The position numbers and the translations under genes were made by a program. A stretch of DNA of 64,000 nucleotides from Clostridiaceae bacterium M8S5 (GTDB taxonomy: Bacteria > Bacillota > Clostridia > Tissierellales > MCWD3), in the NCBI GenBank assembly GCA_029227815.1, contig CP118523.1, positions 3,720,001-3,784,000 of the forward strand. The letters are read 5' to 3'. The notes beneath the pieces were generated by a model. The model was given only the letters and a program-made list of their open reading frames with translations. It searched no databases and had not been told where the DNA came from. Position 1 is the stretch's first letter; the number at the start of each line of letters is the position of its first letter. Shown piece by piece: positions 37,181 to 44,532 of the stretch.

Positions 37181-37206
37181 ACACACACCTCATATTTTAA
37201 ATTAAA

Positions 37207-38901
37207 TTAAAGCATATCTTTTAGTTTCGTCAGTATCATCTTTGTCTCAGCTGTTGTTTCTCCTAGTAAACTAGCAATTTCTTGTGCTACTCTCATCTGT
37301 TTATTTATTACTTCTTGAGCAGCATTTAGTGTATTTGCCTTTACTCTAGCTAACTCTTTTTTATCTTTTTCGTTTTTAGTTATATCAGTCATTATTGCTA
37401 ATATTACATGTTCTTCTTCTAGATATAGAATATTTGCAAACATAGTTACTCCATACTGTGAATAATATCTCTTTTCCTTAATAAGACTTTCTTTTGTATC
37501 CATCACTTTAACAAAATCCTCATCGTTCAGTATAAAAGATATGGGTTTACCTACTATATTTCTAGAGTCTATATTAAATAACCTTTCAGCTGTGGGATTA
37601 AATTCTTTGACAAATAAGTTGTTATCTAATAAAAATATGGCATTCGGACTATACTTAAATATGACATTTTTCAGACTATCTGCCTGCGCCTTCATATAAG
37701 GCAAACACATATTTAACTCTGTCATACCTTCATAAACTGACTCTGCTTTTTCTCTACAAGTTTGATATCCACAAGCATTACAATTAAGCTCATCACTTTC
37801 TGTATATTTACCTATCTTACCTAGTATTTTTTTGATTTCTTCTTCATTAGGCATTTTTCTATCTACTTTTTTATCAAAGAAAGTTTTATGATAATTTAAA
37901 TCCTTATATTCTTCTTCGTGTCTATTAATAGCTTCTGTATTGCTTACATATTCTTTGACTCTTTTATATCTACTATAGTAATTACTACCATCTTTAGGCA
38001 TACCAGGTCCACCTATACAGCTTCCATTACAGATATTGAGCTCTACGCATAAGCTATCTATACTACCAGATTCTAAATAACTAAGGACCTCTTTGCAATC
38101 TTTTATATCGTTAACTGTGATAAAATCATATTTGCTATTTTTTGTATCTTTATTATAAGGAAAGATATTCCCACTTATAGGAAATAAATTACCCCTTTTA
38201 CTAGACTTTTTATCAAACTTTTGAGGCTCTAATTCCTTTAAAACTATATTTTCCGTCTGAAACCACTTAGCTAACTCATCAAATGTAAGAACTGAGTCTA
38301 TTGCTCCTTCATGTTCAAAGTCTTGGCTCTCATATCTCTTTGCTATACATGGCCCTATAAATACTACGTATGCATCCATACCATATTTACTTTTAAGCAT
38401 TTTACCGTGTGCAATCATTGGTGACACAACTGGTATCATATATTCTATCAATGAAGGATAATATTTTTCTATTAAATAATTACCCGCTGGACAGCTTGTA
38501 GATATAAGATTTTTTTGCTTTCCTTCCTCAATATATTTTTTATAATAATCTATAATTATTTCTGCCCCTATAGACGTCTCCTCTACTATCTCAATACCTA
38601 GCCTTTTTAACCCTGTTACTATTTGTCCTATTTCTTCCATATCAAAGGCCCCTGGAAATGACGGTGCTATACTTACTATAACTTTTTTGTTATCCTCTAT
38701 TGCTTCTTTCACTTCTTGCACGTAGTTATTTATGCTTATTGCCTGTTGAGGACAAACAGTATAACAAAGCCCACAAGCTATGCATAATTCATCTTCTATT
38801 TTAGCTACTTCATCTAATATCTTTATAGCTTTTGTTTCACATGCTCTTAGGCATCTATAACAATGGTTACACTTATCTTTTGAAAAATGTATTAGACTCA
38901 T
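37207..38901 (-). CDS. Sensory [FeFe]-hydrogenase-like protein with PAS domain (HydS type)
   Basis: A 564-residue protein. N-terminal 2x[4Fe-4S] ferredoxin unit ('CNHCYRCLRACETKAI', 'CIACGLCYTVCPQQAI'), then the hydrogenase H-cluster domain with reduced motifs 'STSCPAGNYLIEKYYP', 'FIGPCIAKRYES' and 'LNICNGSCIGGPGM', then a 4Fe-4S ligand stretch 'CNACGYQTCREKA', and finally a PAS domain ('PNAIFLLDNNLFVKEFNPTAERLF', about 425-530). The deviant 'TSCPA' for 'TSCCP' marks the putatively sensory groups rather than bidirectional enzymes. Operonic with a PP2C phosphatase, its likely output. ATG at 38901 after GAGAGGAG. Confidence 0.85.
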   Translation of the reverse strand: MSLIHFSKDKCNHCYRCLRACETKAIKILDEVAKIEDELCIACGLCYTVCPQQAISINNYVQEVKEAIEDNKKVIVSIAPSFPGAFDMEEIGQIVTGLKRLGIEIVEETSIGAEIIIDYYKKYIEEGKQKNLISTSCPAGNYLIEKYYPSLIEYMIPVVSPMIAHGKMLKSKYGMDAYVVFIGPCIAKRYESQDFEHEGAIDSVLTFDELAKWFQTENIVLKELEPQKFDKKSSKRGNLFPISGNIFPYNKDTKNSKYDFITVNDIKDCKEVLSYLESGSIDSLCVELNICNGSCIGGPGMPKDGSNYYSRYKRVKEYVSNTEAINRHEEEYKDLNYHKTFFDKKVDRKMPNEEEIKKILGKIGKYTESDELNCNACGYQTCREKAESVYEGMTELNMCLPYMKAQADSLKNVIFKYSPNAIFLLDNNLFVKEFNPTAERLFNIDSRNIVGKPISFILNDEDFVKVMDTKESLIKEKRYYSQYGVTMFANILYLEEEHVILAIMTDITKNEKDKKELARVKANTLNAAQEVINKQMRVAQEIASLLGETTAETKMILTKLKDML

Positions 38902-39104
38902 AGTAATCTCCTCTCTATATGCATTTTGTATACAATGCATAGTGTTATTTATATAACAAATATATTATAACAAGTTGCTGTTCATTTTGCTACTAATAGA
39001 TTTTAGGTACTTATATAATTTCATCCATATAATAATATTCATATTTTACATAAGTTTGTTAATGTAATATAATATAGTTAGTTTAATTTGAAAGGATGTA
39101 AGGT

Positions 39105-39968
39105 ATGTGTATAAAGATTATTACAGACAGTGCATGCGATTTGCCTAAAAATATCATTGAAGAATTCGACATAGAATTAATGCCTATACTTGTATATCTT
39201 GATGATGTAGAGCATAGAGATACTATTGATATCCAGCCTAAGTTTCTATATGACAAAATGCGAGAGGGTTCTAGCACTAAAACAGCTCAACTTTCTATGG
39301 CTAGTCTTAGAGAAGTATTTTTAAAATATGCTAAAAGTAATCAAAGTTGCATTTATATTGCTTTTTCTTCTGGTTTATCTGGTACATATCAAACTTCACT
39401 TATGGTAAAAGAAGAAATTCTAGAAGAATATCCCGAATTTGATTTGACAATTGTAGACACTAAGTGTGCATCTACAGGTTTTGGTTTAATAGTCTACAAA
39501 GCTGTTCAACTTGTCAAAGATGGTAAAAGTAAGGATGAAATTTTAGAAGCCATAGATTTTTACTGTGAGCATATGGATCATATTTTTACTGTTGATGATT
39601 TAGAATACTTGTATAGAGGCGGTAGAGTAAGTAGAGCTTCTGCTGTTATTGGAGGTATGCTGAATATAAAGCCTATACTTACCGTCGATGACGGAAAACT
39701 GGTACCTATTGAAAAAGTTCGTGGTAAAAAGAAACTAATAAAAAGAATGATTGAACTTATCGGAGAACGTGGTAAGTGCTTAGATAATCAGTTAGTATCT
39801 ATTTCTCACGGAGATGATGAAGAGGCGGCACTAAAAATCAGAGATATCTTGAAAGAAAAGTATAACTGCAAATCCTTTATTATAACATACATAGGTTGTA
39901 CTATTGGTTCCCATACAGGCCCAGGAGGACTTACGGTATCTTTCTTAAATGAAAAATCACCATACTAG
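39105..39968 (+). CDS. DegV family fatty-acid-binding protein
   Basis: A 287-residue DegV protein: 'IITDSACDLPKNIIEEFDIELMP', 'SSTKTAQLSMASLREVF', 'AFSSGLSGTYQTSLM', 'YLYRGGRVSRASAVIGGMLNIKPIL' and the end 'IGCTIGSHTGPGGLTVSFL'. These bind fatty acyl chains and act as FakB-type carriers for a fatty acid kinase. The kinase is not in the window. Monocistronic with a strong terminator. Confidence 0.93.
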   Translation: MCIKIITDSACDLPKNIIEEFDIELMPILVYLDDVEHRDTIDIQPKFLYDKMREGSSTKTAQLSMASLREVFLKYAKSNQSCIYIAFSSGLSGTYQTSLMVKEEILEEYPEFDLTIVDTKCASTGFGLIVYKAVQLVKDGKSKDEILEAIDFYCEHMDHIFTVDDLEYLYRGGRVSRASAVIGGMLNIKPILTVDDGKLVPIEKVRGKKKLIKRMIELIGERGKCLDNQLVSISHGDDEEAALKIRDILKEKYNCKSFIITYIGCTIGSHTGPGGLTVSFLNEKSPY

Positions 39969-40000
39969 TATTTCTGGTATTATATTTAATTTTATTAATA

Positions 40001-40050
40001 AAGAGAGTGTCTTATCGATTCGATGATATTGGCACTCTCTTAGTTTTTTT
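40001..40050 (+). terminator. Terminator after degV
   Basis: AAGAGAGTG / CACTCTCTT stem around a loop that can itself fold, followed by AGTTTTTTT. Confidence 0.85.
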
Positions 40051-40122
40051 ATGTAATAAATATTTGCAAACTATAATAATTTATAATATAAGCTTATTAT
40101 ATTTTTAGATAGAGGTGGTCAT

Positions 40123-40221
40123 GTGTCCAAAATATATTTCATGAGAAAAAGAACTGTATATACAATATTGAGTGTCGTTTTGTTTGTTGCTATTGTTATA
40201 ATTTTATTTTTTATGTTTTAG
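40123..40221 (+). CDS. 32-residue single-pass membrane peptide
   Basis: GTG start with AGAGGTGG just upstream, product 'MSKIYFMRKRTVYTILSVVL' followed by an uninterrupted hydrophobic stretch to 'FFMF'. One membrane helix with a basic cytoplasmic head. A terminator follows eight bases later, supporting a genuine small gene. Function unknown. Confidence 0.45.
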   Translation: MSKIYFMRKRTVYTILSVVLFVAIVIILFFMF

Positions 40222-40228
40222 TTTTTAT

Positions 40229-40265
40229 TAGGGATGTAGTAAGGCAAAAGCTTTACCCATCCCTA
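40229..40265. terminator. Bidirectional terminator between small ORF and speD
   Basis: TAGGGATG...GTAAGGC-AAAA-GCTTTAC...CATCCCTA, an interrupted stem of about 15 bp between convergent stop codons at 40221 and 40280. Confidence 0.75.
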
Positions 40266-40279
40266 ATTACTTAGTATTT

Positions 40280-41065
40280 TTATACATTTTCTATTATTTC
40301 TTTTATCTCCATTTCCATATCTGTTATCAACAGTTCTTGTTCTTTTTCTGTTAACGGAATCTCTTTTTTAAATAAAAAAGCATCTATATTATAATGTTTT
40401 AGCATCATTTTTGTATAGAATATGTTTTTATTAGGCAAATTTAGATCTTCCATTGTGTAGCACTTTTTGTGGTCTTTTGAAATAAAATCCTGTATACTTT
40501 TTATTTTATGATCTGCATAACACTTCTTCCCATCGATATCTCTCGTAAATCCTCTTACTTTATAATCTGCCGATATAATATCTGCTTTAAATTTGTCTAT
40601 AAGGTAATTTAAAGTAGTTATTGATGGTATATCTCCACAAGTGCTAACTTCTATATCTGTTCTTACAATACATATATTTTTAAGAGGCACAATCTCTGGA
40701 TAAGTATGCGCAGTTATATGACTTTTATCTAAATGCCCCAACGCATACTGCACACATCCAATGTTTCCTCCATTACATGAATCATCTATTTTCATATCTA
40801 ATGATAATTCCTCTGATATCATGATATTTACGCTTGATCCTTGTGGTTGATAGTTTTGCTTTGATATATTTAGTATATTTGCATTTATCTTTTGTGTTAG
40901 CATTTCCAATATATATGTTAATTTATCTGCTCCATAGTGTTTGTATACAAAGTTTTTAAATATTCGCTCGTCTTCTTCTCTAACATAATACAGCTTATAA
41001 AAGTTTATATTTAATGTCTTGGTGAGATTGTTAAAACCCTGCAATTTATAATTATGCTTCAACAT
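40280..41065 (-). CDS. speD: S-adenosylmethionine decarboxylase proenzyme (E. coli type)
   Basis: A 261-residue pyruvoyl-dependent AdoMet decarboxylase making decarboxylated AdoMet, the aminopropyl donor for polyamines. The self-cleavage site is in 'LGHLDKSHITAHTYPE': cleavage between K114 and S115 would create the pyruvoyl group. Size and motif match the long gamma-proteobacterial form rather than the short Bacillus/archaeal form. ATG overlaps the bpsA stop region by seven bases (GAGATGTTGA), so the two enzymes are translationally coupled. Confidence 0.93.
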   Translation of the reverse strand: MLKHNYKLQGFNNLTKTLNINFYKLYYVREEDERIFKNFVYKHYGADKLTYILEMLTQKINANILNISKQNYQPQGSSVNIMISEELSLDMKIDDSCNGGNIGCVQYALGHLDKSHITAHTYPEIVPLKNICIVRTDIEVSTCGDIPSITTLNYLIDKFKADIISADYKVRGFTRDIDGKKCYADHKIKSIQDFISKDHKKCYTMEDLNLPNKNIFYTKMMLKHYNIDAFLFKKEIPLTEKEQELLITDMEMEIKEIIENV

Positions 41066-42105
41066 CTCACCTTCTCTTTCCTATTTTTCTTGCACTGCTT
41101 TGTATATAAATACTCTGTATAATTATCTCCTTTTATATCTGATTTAGTATAAGAAGTAGTATTTAATACCATCAACTGACCTATGTTTCCCAAAATACTT
41201 GCACCTTCATATGAATTAAATTTAGGTACTATTCTATCAACACTTAGTCCCATTTGATTAATTTTTGTTAAGATTTTATAAGATGCATCGTATGATCTGT
41301 GTGCAAAAGATAAAAATATTGGTAATCCTTTTCTTCTTTTTAATGCATCAACTCCTCTAGACAAAAATAATCTCATGCCATTCATTGTATACGGTGGATC
41401 TGTATAAAAACAATCAAATTCTTCAATAAGCTCATCGTGCAATTTTTGCCTTAAATCTCTGTTATGACATATTATAGGCAAGTTAAAATCTCTAGCTATT
41501 TTATCTATATACTCTAAGTATCTACTGTCTATATCTACAACATGAATCTCTGTTTTATTATCCTGGCTATTATCGTATAACTTATTTATTAATAAACCTA
41601 ATGATACACTTACAAGATCATCATCACCTATACAAAGTATCTTCTTATTTATGAGTGTCTTGTATTTAAGTGATAACATAGCCCTCCTCATGCTTGTAAT
41701 ATAATCACAGTGTGCCTGATCGACTGTAAAATCAACTGAAGGTCTAGCATCAAATATGTTTTTAATAGTTTTAATCTCATCATTAAAGACATCCTTCATT
41801 CTACATGCCTTGGTTAATTTTTGGTATAACCCTTTATTTAACCCTTTATAGCCTAATTGATCTTCAACATATTGTTCACCCTTAGGTGTTATTGATATGC
41901 CTTTATATTGCTCTACTATACCTACCTTTATAAATTCTTTTTTCATTGCTGTTATAAGCGGTACAGGTAAATATAATTTTCTAGCTAACTCTTTACTTGA
42001 TATTGGGCTTTCAAAGTACAAATTAATTAAAAACTGCTCTATTACTGTAATACCTTCTTCTAATTGAACTTTCTTATCTATTTCTTGTATATAGTCCTTT
42101 ATTAT
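41059..42105 (-). CDS. bpsA: Branched-chain polyamine synthase (BpsA / DUF43 family), apparent AUA start
   Basis: A 348-residue aminopropyltransferase adding two aminopropyl groups to one nitrogen of spermidine (N4-bis(aminopropyl)spermidine). N-terminal winged helix (about 20-85), then a Rossmann domain with 'ILCIGDDDLVSVSLGLL' and the catalytic-site 'FYTDPPYTMNGMRLFLSRG'. The first standard start codon, TTG at 42021, has no ribosome binding site and would cut the winged helix; the open frame continues upstream to ATA at 42105, six bases after AAAAGGAG, giving the usual family length of about 350. Coupled to speD, which makes its co-substrate. Confidence 0.85.
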   Translation of the reverse strand: MIKDYIQEIDKKVQLEEGITVIEQFLINLYFESPISSKELARKLYLPVPLITAMKKEFIKVGIVEQYKGISITPKGEQYVEDQLGYKGLNKGLYQKLTKACRMKDVFNDEIKTIKNIFDARPSVDFTVDQAHCDYITSMRRAMLSLKYKTLINKKILCIGDDDLVSVSLGLLINKLYDNSQDNKTEIHVVDIDSRYLEYIDKIARDFNLPIICHNRDLRQKLHDELIEEFDCFYTDPPYTMNGMRLFLSRGVDALKRRKGLPIFLSFAHRSYDASYKILTKINQMGLSVDRIVPKFNSYEGASILGNIGQLMVLNTTSYTKSDIKGDNYTEYLYTKQCKKNRKEKVRC

Positions 42106-42120
42106 GTTTCACTCCTTTTA

Positions 42121-42180
42121 TCATTCTATTGCTATCACCTTACAAAATATCTTTTTATCTAAACTCATTACATTTAACAT
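42121..42180 (-). CDS. 19-codon upstream ORF in the bpsA leader
   Basis: ATG with AAGGAGG eight bases upstream reads 'MLNVMSLDKKIFCKVIAIE' and stops one base before the AAAAGGAG of bpsA. Placement directly after a terminator and abutting the bpsA ribosome binding site suggests a regulatory upstream ORF whose translation influences bpsA initiation. No homology recognised. Confidence 0.5.
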   Translation of the reverse strand: MLNVMSLDKKIFCKVIAIE

Positions 42181-42210
42181 ACTACATTCCTCCTTTTTTA
42201 TTTTTAGTAC

Positions 42211-42233
42211 AAAAAAACCGTGCATTAGCACGG
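42211..42233 (-). terminator. Terminator in the bpsA leader / end of structured RNA
   Basis: Minus strand CCGTGC-TAAT-GCACGG followed by seven Ts, about 105 bases before the bpsA start and about 210 bases after a consensus promoter. Confidence 0.85.
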
Positions 42234-42443
42234 TATTAATAGCATAGGTATACTCTAAATATATACGTAACCTATTAATAAGAGTTTTATAAGCTAAACA
42301 CCCGTGTCCTCAACCTTGCCATCTCGTAAGCACAACAAATAAACCAATGTAATTTGGAATTTTCTGCTACAAGATTAAACTAACATAATGGTTAAGCAAC
42401 TTCACTCATAAAACATACTCCTATAAAATATATATTGTATCAC
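42211..42443 (-). ncRNA. Putative structured RNA (leader or independent ncRNA) upstream of bpsA
   Basis: Between a consensus promoter and a strong terminator the minus strand can form a long rod: GAG..GTTTTAT pairs with ATAAAAC..TC (closing helix, about 42420 with 42290), AAGTT with AGCTT, TTAATCTTG with CAAGGTTGA, CCAA with TTGG apically, then a separate hairpin TAATAGG...CCTAT..TATTA before the terminator. Only tiny ORFs (for example 'MARLRTRVFSL') are present. It could be a 6S-like RNA or an attenuator or riboswitch controlling bpsA-speD; no known class was recognised. Confidence 0.5.
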
Positions 42444-42447
42444 TATT

Positions 42448-42573
42448 ACATAGTAACATTTAGTGGTTTAGCTGTCAATAATATATTTGATACTTACTTT
42501 GTCGTATCATAGCTTAAGCTTGGTTTATTCAAATTCTTAAATATAACCGAAAGCATAAGTTTTATTCTATTTA
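42448..42573. repeat. Direct repeat flanking pepF, left copy
   Basis: About 90% identical to 44409-44532. On the minus strand it encodes '[17 protein letters not shown]' and '..LSYDTTK' then stop, a copy of the C terminus of the giant dehydratase protein, followed by about 45 bases of its 3' flank that include a TTGACA element. Confidence 0.85.
42450..42478 (-). promoter_or_regulatory. Sigma-A-type promoter of the bpsA leader RNA
   Basis: TTGACA, 17-base spacer, TACTAT on the minus strand. The same TTGACA is present in the right-hand repeat copy but with a poorer -10. Confidence 0.65.
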
Positions 42574-42593
42574 TTAAAGCAGTTTTTTACACA

Positions 42594-44291
42594 TTAAAAC
42601 TTAGAATCATCTACACCATCTAACCAAGCTTTAATAACTTTTGTAATTTTTTCTACCGTATCAGGTTCAAACGGCGATGTCAAATCAGCCAATTTTAATA
42701 ACCCTAAAAATGAATCTTTTCCACCAGCACGACATAATTTCAAATAAGATGTCCAAGCTTCTTCTCTACTATTCAAAGATTTCACTAAGTACTGGAATGC
42801 GCATATTTGTGCCAAAGTATAATCAATATAATAGAAAGGCATTTCATAAATATGTGCTTGTTTTTGCCAGAAACCACCTGTTTCTAAATAATCTATGCCA
42901 TCGTAATCCAAGTGTGGCAAATACACCTTTTCAATTTCTCGCCACTGACGACGTCTCTCTTCAGGCGTTGCCTGTGGATTTGCATAAACAAAATGTTGGA
43001 ACTCATCGACTGATACTCCATAAGGAATAAATTGAAGCCCTTCTTCTAGATGTACGTATCTAAACTTATCACCATCTTCTAAGAAAAACTCGTCCATCCA
43101 AGGCCATGTAATAAACTCCATTGCCATCGAATGAATTTCTGCAGCCTCTGAAGTTGGCCAATTGTACTCAGGTACAATGGCATCCCTACTGCTATAAACT
43201 TGGAATGCATGTCCTACTTCATGAGTCAATACAGTAACATCTCCCAAAGTTCCATTGAAATTAGAAAAGATAAATGGCGATTCATAGTTTGGAATGAAAG
43301 TACAATAGCCTCCACCAGCTTTACCTTTCTTGGTCACCAAATCTAACAAGTCACGTTCACGCATGAACTTGAAAAACTCATGAGTTTCTGGAGCCAATTC
43401 TTCATACATCTTATCTGCTTTTGATATGATCCAATCTGGCTCACCTTTAGGTACCGGATTACCTGATAAAAATCTAAAGTTTTCATCATAATATTTCAAA
43501 GACTCTAACTTCAAACGTTTGGTTTGACGCTTTCTAAGCTCATTACAAATTGGTACAATATGATCTCTTACTTGATCTCTAAACACTTTTACCATCTCTT
43601 GGTTATAATCCAAACGTTCCATTCGCTTATAGCCTAGTTCAATAAAAGATTCAAAACCTAACTTTTTCGCCATTGTGGTTCTGATCTTAACCAGCTCATC
43701 ATAAATTCTATCCAAATCATCTCGTTGACTTTCTAAGAATTCAAAATAAGCTTTATTCGCATTTTTTCGTACTTCTTGATCTTTAGATTCGCGATAAGGT
43801 GCCATCTGAGACATATTCAATGTTTTGCCATCGAACTTTATTTCAGCAGAAGCAATCAACTTTCTATATTCTGTTGATAATTTATTTTCTTGCTTTAAAT
43901 CATCTAAAATAGCATCATCAAATGTTTGAATTTGATTCTCAGCTTTTTTAAACAAGAGCTCACCAAATGTTTCTTTTAGTTCATCTTTAAATTTTGAATT
44001 CAAAATGGCTTTATAATAGCTTGTTTTTACACCTTTAACCTCTGGCATCATATTATCCATGAATGCCATTTCTTCATCATAAAATTTGTCTGTCGTATCA
44101 ATGGAATTACGGATATAACACAACTCAACCATTGTATCAACATCCTTTTCCTTTTGAATGAGTTCGTTCATAATCTCAATTTGTTGCTGGGCTGAATCCG
44201 CATTTTCAAAAGACGTCAATAATTCTTGAACTGTTTGTTTATAACCTTCTATATCAGGTCTTTGATACTTATAATCGTTAAATTTCATCAT
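42594..44291 (-). CDS. pepF: M3 family oligoendopeptidase (PepF-like)
   Basis: A 565-residue zinc metallopeptidase cleaving oligopeptides in the cytoplasm. The active site is 'VLTHEVGHAFQVYSS' (HExxH) with the third ligand in 'EAAEIHSMAMEFITWPW'. Thimet-like helical lid precedes it. ATG after AAAGGGGGAAG; its promoter overlaps a perfect 10-bp inverted repeat. The gene is flanked by a 125-bp direct repeat derived from the 3' end of the upstream dehydratase gene, and its base composition looks slightly richer in GC than neighbours, both signs of acquisition by insertion. Confidence 0.92.
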   Translation of the reverse strand: MMKFNDYKYQRPDIEGYKQTVQELLTSFENADSAQQQIEIMNELIQKEKDVDTMVELCYIRNSIDTTDKFYDEEMAFMDNMMPEVKGVKTSYYKAILNSKFKDELKETFGELLFKKAENQIQTFDDAILDDLKQENKLSTEYRKLIASAEIKFDGKTLNMSQMAPYRESKDQEVRKNANKAYFEFLESQRDDLDRIYDELVKIRTTMAKKLGFESFIELGYKRMERLDYNQEMVKVFRDQVRDHIVPICNELRKRQTKRLKLESLKYYDENFRFLSGNPVPKGEPDWIISKADKMYEELAPETHEFFKFMRERDLLDLVTKKGKAGGGYCTFIPNYESPFIFSNFNGTLGDVTVLTHEVGHAFQVYSSRDAIVPEYNWPTSEAAEIHSMAMEFITWPWMDEFFLEDGDKFRYVHLEEGLQFIPYGVSVDEFQHFVYANPQATPEERRRQWREIEKVYLPHLDYDGIDYLETGGFWQKQAHIYEMPFYYIDYTLAQICAFQYLVKSLNSREEAWTSYLKLCRAGGKDSFLGLLKLADLTSPFEPDTVEKITKVIKAWLDGVDDSKF

Positions 44292-44359
44292 AAAACTTCC
44301 CCCTTTATCATCAGTATAGCTGATAGGCTCTTGATTATTCTTTGGCCTTACGTCTTACT

Positions 44360-44383
44360 AATATACTAACACATTAGTATATT
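44360..44383. promoter_or_regulatory. Promoter and palindromic operator of pepF
   Basis: Perfect inverted repeat AATATACTAA-CACA-TTAGTATATT. On the minus strand TTGAAA (44390-44385) and TAGTAT at 16-base spacing place the palindrome over the spacer and -10, the usual place for a dimeric repressor such as TetR or MarR types. No repressor gene is adjacent. Confidence 0.6.
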
Positions 44384-44408
44384 TTTTCAATACCTAACCG
44401 CCATTTTT

Positions 44409-44532
44409 ACATAGTGACTTTGATGGTTTAGCTGTCAATATATATTTGACACTTACTTTGTCGTATCATAGCTTAACTTTGGTTTATTCAAATTCTTAAA
44501 TGCAACCGAAAGCATAAGTTTTATTCTATTTA
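44409..44532. repeat. Direct repeat flanking pepF, right copy (true 3' end of dehydratase gene)
   Basis: Covers the last about 27 codons of the dehydratase gene plus 45 bases of 3' flank; the second copy lies at 42448-42573 beyond pepF. Confidence 0.85.

Noticed and set aside
42290..42340. ORF 'MARLRTRVFSL' as a drug-responsive leader peptide
   Set aside because: No convincing ribosome binding site and its sequence lies inside a long base-paired rod; structured RNA is the simpler reading.
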